DNA from: Neckera pumila
Taxonomy: Eukaryota; Streptophyta; Bryopsida; Hypnales; Neckeraceae
Assembly (NCBI GenBank): GCA_963969595.1
Contig: OZ018415.1
Span: 8,556,001-8,620,000, forward strand
Direction: 5' to 3'
DNA: 64,000 bases
Below, piece by piece: positions 58,109-64,000 of the stretch (position 1 is its first letter; each line of letters starts with the position of its first letter). Made by a program: the position numbers and the translations under genes. The notes below the pieces were generated by a model that had not been told where the DNA came from, searched no databases, and saw nothing but the letters and a program-made list of their open reading frames with translations.

Positions 58109-60806
58109 CTAAAAGCGTCTGAATAAGCAATTGAGCATGGTTCTTATTATTTAATTTGAAAAAGTTTTAGTGGGGTCTTGTTGGTAGTCACAGGAAAATC
58201 CTAGATTCTTTCAGATTGCATTTTTTGGACACGGTGTGAATAAACTATGAATTTTTAAAGTAATCAAAATGAGTTGTGTCTATAACTAACCTTAAATTCT
58301 TATAAACAGTGGAAGTATCTTTTAGGCAAAAATCTACAGGCAGCGGTTTTAGAAAGGTATGGGAATGAGGTGTTGTAACTTTATGTTACAAATGTCCTCT
58401 ACTTCCTTTGAACCTAGATTAGTTCCTAAGTCTAAATTATTTACTCTCATTTTGTATAGTAATGAAAGGCTAGTTTCATATATATCTAGACTAAGGCATA
58501 TTATAGATATAAAGTGTCCAAGTACAGGTAGGAAATCTAAGGATAGGTCTTTATTTAGAGTTTGCAATTCAATTAAGAACGAGCAAGGAAAAAAGCATCA
58601 TCAGGAACAAAAAAAGTCTTAAAACTGAGTCAAGATAAGGTAAATGCAATCCACAAACTTCTAAACCACATGTTCGAGAAATATAAGTCTCTAAAGTTCC
58701 ATGACTGTGTTTCACCAAAAACCACTCTGAGACTAACATCTTAAGTAAAAAGAAACAAAATGAAAAAAAAATAAAATAAAAAAAATCTATAGCCTATTTT
58801 GTAAAGGAATTTAGGGTAACCTCAAAACTTGCAGATATTTAACTATATTGAGAACACAATTGGCTAAATGGAAAACATATTTTTCTACTAGAAGGTGAAC
58901 TTCAATAGAAGAAAAAAATTGAAAATGCTAATAGTGTTACTTTTAATCACTGCCTTGGAAAAATATATACTAATAGGGTGGATTGAATACCTTCAAAAAA
59001 TAAATAGTATGGATTTTATTAAATATCATATCTCTCAATAGAGGACCTTAAACTATTAAAGAGTGATCTCCCAAGCAAAGACTTCCTACATCTACAACTT
59101 TTCATTTGTGAAATGATGCAATAGCTAATGTATACTTTGAAAAATGACATAAAATTGCTACAATCATATATTAATTAAGGTACTATGCAACTAATATATA
59201 ATTAGCAATTTATAACTTTGTGTCATATAAATAAGATATGCATCCTCTTTGCCTCCATAGAATTACTCCTCTAAGAACAACTATTCAATGACAGCTACAT
59301 AGTTATTCCTAGGTCATTATTGATATACCTCTTGCACGCTTTATTCAATTTTGTGTAAGGCTAGAAGTTTTAGTTTTAGTTTTTCTTAATACAATCCCAA
59401 GAATGGTGAATATTGAATTCTAATACAAATATTTTGAAGCTCCCATACATTCACATATGCACACACTTGTTGTTGCTACCAAATAATACGTAGTAAATGC
59501 CCAAAAATTCTCATTTGTTGATGGCATGATTGAGACAACCAATCAAATGGTTTACAATATATGGGGTTGATTCTTCTTCTAGAGTAGCGAGATCATTTAG
59601 TTCTACATTAGTGGTGATAAATTCTTTGGCTTATAGTAGCTTCCTAGTAGTTTGGTCAAAAAATAAATAATTGAAAAGGTGTCTTGATTTTGGAAAATTA
59701 TTGACTTAGCTTGCCCACCAAAAAAATTACATTAAAATATTATCTAATTCATAAAAATTCAACTCTCTCCATATAGTCTTGCTTCTCTTTTTTGTCAATA
59801 AATATAGACATACATTGCAAAGTTTTTTGCCTTGCTATTTTGACTATTTTGAAGTACTATCTCTCTTAAATAAAATATATCTCTTTCATGCAATAAATCC
59901 TAATACTTAACAAAATCCTGATATACAAGGTAGAAAGTTTAGAATTTGGAGGTCAAAACAAGGATATTTATCTTAGATGAAAGTAGCAGCAACCGTAAAA
60001 AAAAAGTAAGAATAACTTGGATGAATGCCTAATTTATTTTCATTTTATTTCAAAATTATCCAATTTCAATATATTAATTTTTGGACTACCTAATTTTTTT
60101 TTGCACTTTAATTAGTTATTAGACAAAAAGCTACTAGGAAGCTACGGTATCCACATTGCTTGCAGGAAAGAGGAGGTGTCACAACATGACCTTCCAAGTG
60201 GCTTTCTCTACTTCTTCCAAAAAAAATTGTATAGATTAACTTGAGAATATGAAGAACTCCAACGTCATTAGTTGCATAAATTATAGCATTTTAGGCTAAA
60301 CATAATATTAATTGATGTTGACATCAAAAAATGATTTGGATTCAAAATTTTGTAGAATAGTAGAAATACAATAACTTCATGTGAAGAATGGCTAAAAACA
60401 AAATTTTAACAATATTTAGTATTTCTTTTTAGAATTGTGGATTTGCATACTAGTCAAATATAAATCAATTACATAATAGTTATAGGAGTAGTTGTATAGT
60501 TATAAAGTAGTCATTGAATAATCATCTAGTAATTATAGAATAGTCACAATACAGTCATAGAACATATTGTGACATGTGTACCACCAATTTAATCTAGAGC
60601 TACTAAAGATGGACGGTGAGAACTTTAACTTTCTTGTTCAAAGTTAGGGTTTAGGTCAGCCATCACTTTCTAAGTGCAATACTTTGCACTCTTGTTTATA
60701 CTTTTTGCTATTTTCCCTCCTTTTATTTTTACACTTGCAAAATTTTATTTAAAAATTATTCTAGTTTTTCCACCTCCAACAATTTGGCTTTGATAGCCAA
60801 ATTCCA
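58109..60806. other. AT-rich intergenic DNA without recognised genes
   Basis: Only short open frames occur, with no family motifs. No terminal inverted repeats, tRNA-like folds or long microsatellites were found. Confidence 0.4.
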
Positions 60807-61022
60807 TTATAAAAAACCATTGTTTTAGGTGACGAGCCTTGATTTTTCTTGACAGATTTTAGTGGACGTCCAATGCAAAAAATCCATGTTTCTAGTCTAC
60901 AAAAACATCCAATGTAACATCAATGTTGACGTAAAAACATAGGTTTGTTGCATTGGATGTCCACTAAAATTTGTCAAGAAAAGTCAAAGCTTGTGACCTA
61001 AAACGCAGATTTTTTTATAGTA
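60807..61022. mobile_element. Foldback MITE (ACTATAAAAAA family), copy 2
   Basis: The left arm reads ttataaaaaaccattgtttt, then gtgacgagccttgatttttc and gatttagtggacgtcc-type text. The right arm is its inverse, ending gcagatttttttatagta. The centre near acatcaatgttgac matches copy 1 at 45348. Confidence 0.65.
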
Positions 61023-61357
61023 CTCTTATTCAAAATTTCATTTTTGCTTTTGTATAATGGGCTGGTAAAATCTATATAATTTAGGGATATAAGAGCAATA
61101 CATTAGATAAAAAAACAAGCCTTAGGAGGACCGTTTTCTTGCATGAAAACGTGCACTTGCTAAAAATATCAATCCAAATTGGCTCATAGAGAATCTTACC
61201 AATGAAAGTCAACTAATATATCCCGTTGGATTTTTGATTGAATATTTATTTTTGTTATTATTATTTTTTAAATATTTTATTTTATTTTATTTTATTTTTA
61301 TTATATTTGCACATTTGTGGAAAGTCAAAACGCCTTCCATAGGGCCTAGACTTTCTC

Positions 61358-61471
61358 TAATGAAAGGCCATGCCAAGAAATTGATTACCTAGACTCAAAA
61401 ATTGGAGTGCTTCCGGAATTACTCCAATTTTTGAGTCTAGGTAATCAATTTCTTGGTATGACCTTTCATTA
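61358..61471. mobile_element. Near-perfect 50-bp-arm hairpin, probable small foldback element
   Basis: The left arm begins TAATGAAAGGCCATGCCAAG and runs to caaaaattggagt. The right arm is its inverse with two or three differences, ending gacctttcatta. The loop is gcttccggaatt. An element with TA target duplication is the simplest reading. A microRNA-type precursor is less likely. Confidence 0.6.
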
Positions 61472-62390
61472 GGATCCTATAAAAAAAATATTAAAAACAT
61501 TATAGAAAAAAAAACATAGTTCATGCTCCAACATTCTTCCAGTGTAAGTAGAATTGTGGATGCTTAAACAAATGTTTCTTCATGCTCCACCTTATAGGCT
61601 CAAAGTTTGAAATGAAAAAAAATAAAGAATAGAGTCCATACCCTAAAGTACTTCCAGTTTGTGCGGAATGCTTTAACGACAAGTTTTTTCAATGTGACCA
61701 CTTTGTAGACTCAAAGGTTGAAGTGAAAATAAAATAAAATCAGGATTTATGCTTCAAAGTATTTCAAGTATGTGTAGGTGCTTTGACAACAAGTAGTTTT
61801 TTCAATGCACCAAGAAGAAAAGTACCTCCAGTCTGAAAAGACAATATAAATGAAATGTTTATTAGAAATAAATTAACTATCTTGTAGACCTAAATGCCAA
61901 ATTCCATTTTTGATGTCTTCATTAGGAGGTAGACCCTATAAAGAACCAACATGTTCCTTTCAAAAAAAACATCTCAAGCCCCTACATGACAACATGGTCA
62001 AATGACCCCACTTTAGATTGGCGGATCATGGTTGTAAGCACCTCGCTCATCAATGTCCATATTTGAATTTATGACCACCTCATCAGTGTGCAAAGGCCAC
62101 ATGTGTTTTAAATAAAATTTTGCTGAAAATCTCCTTAAAGGTCATTACTTAAAATCATGTGTCTAGGACTATACTTAAAAACTCATTTAAAACACCCCTT
62201 TCTCTTGTAGTGATATGAACCTGCTTGCAAGAAAGATGTTTTAATGAAGAAGCCAAATTTATTTGTATTAACAAAAATTGTTGTAGCAACTAATCAAGTG
62301 CATATAATTAGCTTGAACATGCACTATTCAATGGAATTGAATGGATAAGTAGAAACTATGGCTTGTCCGTAGTGGAGTCTAACAACCAAC
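61472..62390. other. AT-rich intergenic DNA with short imperfect direct repeats
   Basis: Three segments at 61520-61830 share a layout (caaagt.ttccag.gt, then a caag.ttttttca step, then tag.ctcaaa), suggesting an old tandem array of roughly 120-bp units. No gene is seen. Confidence 0.3.
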
Positions 62391-62716
62391 TAAGGTAGGA
62401 GGTCCATAAATGGACCATCTAAGGGCGGGAACTAAATTTTGGGGAGGCGAAACATCTTGAATATTTTTCAATAAGTTTTCCTTGAAAGACAAGTGGAATT
62501 GACATCTAATTCAAATTGTTTCATGTTTTTTGGAGCTTTGTGGAATTAGTTTTAAAATTTTGAAGTTGAAATGGCATAGGGCTTTAAAATGACTCACCTC
62601 CTAAAATGCACACTATACATCAGTGAAGGCTATGAGAAAGCAACATGCACAAATAATGTACATTTATGAAGGTAGTCCATTTTAGAGTTTGAGCCCTTTT
62701 AGAACCTCCTACCTTA
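62391..62716 (+). mobile_element. TA-flanked MITE (AGGTAGGAGG family), best-preserved copy
   Basis: The ends are TAAGGTAGGAGGTCCATAAA and the inverse of ttttagaacctcctacctta. TA stands at both borders. Length is about 326 bp. The body matches the copies at 14543 and 44251. Confidence 0.7.
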
Positions 62717-63941
62717 GAGTTAAGTAGTTTGCAACTTTCCATATCCAATTCTTGAATCCATTGAGCATAAAGAACTCCGTATGTCCCCAGTTGACATCCA
62801 ACTAATAAAAAAAACTAATGGTTTCTAGTTCATTGCTTCAAGTTGTAAATGAATAGTTGAATTATTTCATGTACAAACTTCAATGGTAGTCAAAAACTAC
62901 AAAATGGCCTCAGGGTCCACTCCAAATCTTCAAAATCCTTCTTTTTCTACTATTAGTGGGAGATTAGAAAACTATATTTGTTTATTTATACATTGATTCA
63001 TGATGGCAAATCTAGTCCCCCAAGGATTGAAAATTTGAATCCACAAAAATTTAAATATTAGACAAATAATACACATTGAATACATTTGTTTGTTAAAAAT
63101 CTAAATGTAAAATTGAAAGATTGTACAAAACAAAAGGTATAAGTTTGATACACTTTGGCACTGAAACAATGTCTTATTGTAAACAACAACAAGAAAGGTG
63201 TTCAAGAATATTAGCCATGAAACAAATAACAAAATCCAAAGCTTAGAACCTAAATTAAATATTGAAAAGTGATAAATTTTTATAAATACTATGCATTTAA
63301 ACAGTCATTATTTTTAAAATCATACACCAAAAACACATTGAGAAATTTAAATGCTTTAAATATCTAAATCATTCATTTCAAAATTGAACTTTTTGGTGCT
63401 AAAACTAGATTTTTAAAAAAATTCAAAAATATAAACTACAAAAATTAGTAACTTGGTTAGGTTTTGCATAACCTCAAAGTACTTTCAATGCCAGATTTTT
63501 GTGGAATTAAAAATACTATTTTCAACTATTTTAAAAAATATGAAATAATAACTGTTTTTGAAAAAAATTAGAAAAAACAACACTTTTGCGCATGAATAGA
63601 AAGAATCAATCCAAAATTAGGAGCATCCTCATAAAGTGCCCAAAACAAAAAATTCCTATTTCCTTGCCTAATTGTCGAACTGCAAAAACTGAATTATTTT
63701 GGCAGAACAGTACCAAAACTGCCCATCACGTACGGTATGAGTGGTGGAACTCCTACTACATTTAACTTACTTATCCCACATTGTTTGTTCTACCTCCTAC
63801 CACCCCATGTGTATATAGTGAGCTACTCTTCTCACTTGGAACTCAATAAAAGTTGAAAATACTTACATTCTAATTTTGATTGACACAAGTAAAGGAATTT
63901 TTCTTGTAGTCAAATTTTTTTTCCTTTGTTTTCCATACAAA
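62717..63941. other. AT-rich intergenic DNA without recognised genes
   Basis: No open frames with family features and no element termini were found before 63942. A possible TATA-type context (gtgtatatagtgagc) lies near 63811 but nothing downstream supports a gene. Confidence 0.35.
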
Positions 63942-64000
63942 TACTATAAGAAACCTGCTTTCTTAAGAGACGGATTTTAGTGGACACCCAATAAAACAAC
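63942..64000. mobile_element. Left end of a third ACTATAAAAAA-family element, cut by the window edge
   Basis: The text tactataagaaacctgcttt followed by agacggattttagtggacac parallels the left arm of the 60807 copy. The remainder lies beyond the window. Confidence 0.45.

Noticed and set aside
1..64000. CRISPR arrays, bacterial operons, ribosome-binding sites, tRNA or rRNA genes
   Set aside because: Repeats here are transposon-like without regular spacers. Genes have introns, and no tRNA or rRNA-like sequence was recognised on either strand.

Overview
The window reads as nuclear DNA of a land plant. It is AT-rich, genes are sparse, and coding sequence is cut into short exons by GT-AG introns. 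The three genes are plant-like: an ionotropic glutamate-receptor-like channel of the plant GLR type, a thylakoid-lumen protein with a chloroplast transit peptide plus a twin-arginine signal, and a Rab3GAP catalytic-subunit homologue. The dense load of small transposons and the moderate intron sizes would suit a bryophyte or another early-diverging land plant, but the sequence does not fix the species.

Layout. 1-7.8 kb: repeats, including four TTAA-flanked elements. 7.8-13.7 kb, minus strand: a complete 16-exon Rab3GAP-type gene (805 codons, every splice phase consistent). 14-29 kb: repeats only. 29.5-31.9 kb, minus strand: a complete 7-exon gene for a 223-residue predicted lumen protein. 32-48 kb: repeats, with a cluster of TTAA elements at 34-36.7 kb and 42-46.8 kb. 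48.4-54.2 kb, minus strand: a complete 9-exon GLR gene (1065 codons) with a 32-nt microexon in the pore-loop region. 55.7-58.1 kb: weak minus-strand exon-like frames. 58-64 kb: AT-rich repeats.

The three genes do not form a functional unit. One belongs to vesicle traffic (Rab GTPase regulation), one to the chloroplast lumen and one to the plasma membrane or endomembranes as a ligand-gated cation channel.

The most unusual content is the repeat fraction. At least ten elements of about 0.75-1.2 kb begin TTAA-CCCCTAAAGGACC and end with the inverse, and almost all are bounded by TTAA. That is the signature of non-autonomous piggyBac-type transposons, which are seldom described in land plants. They come in at least two subfamilies. 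One is a near-perfect 747-bp palindrome, one carries a nested TA-flanked element, and two sit back to back on one shared TTAA. Several further miniature inverted-repeat families (TA-, TGA- and TTAA-flanked) are present. No transposase gene was seen. All exon models were built by hand from splice signals, phase and family motifs; no alignment or transcript data were available.
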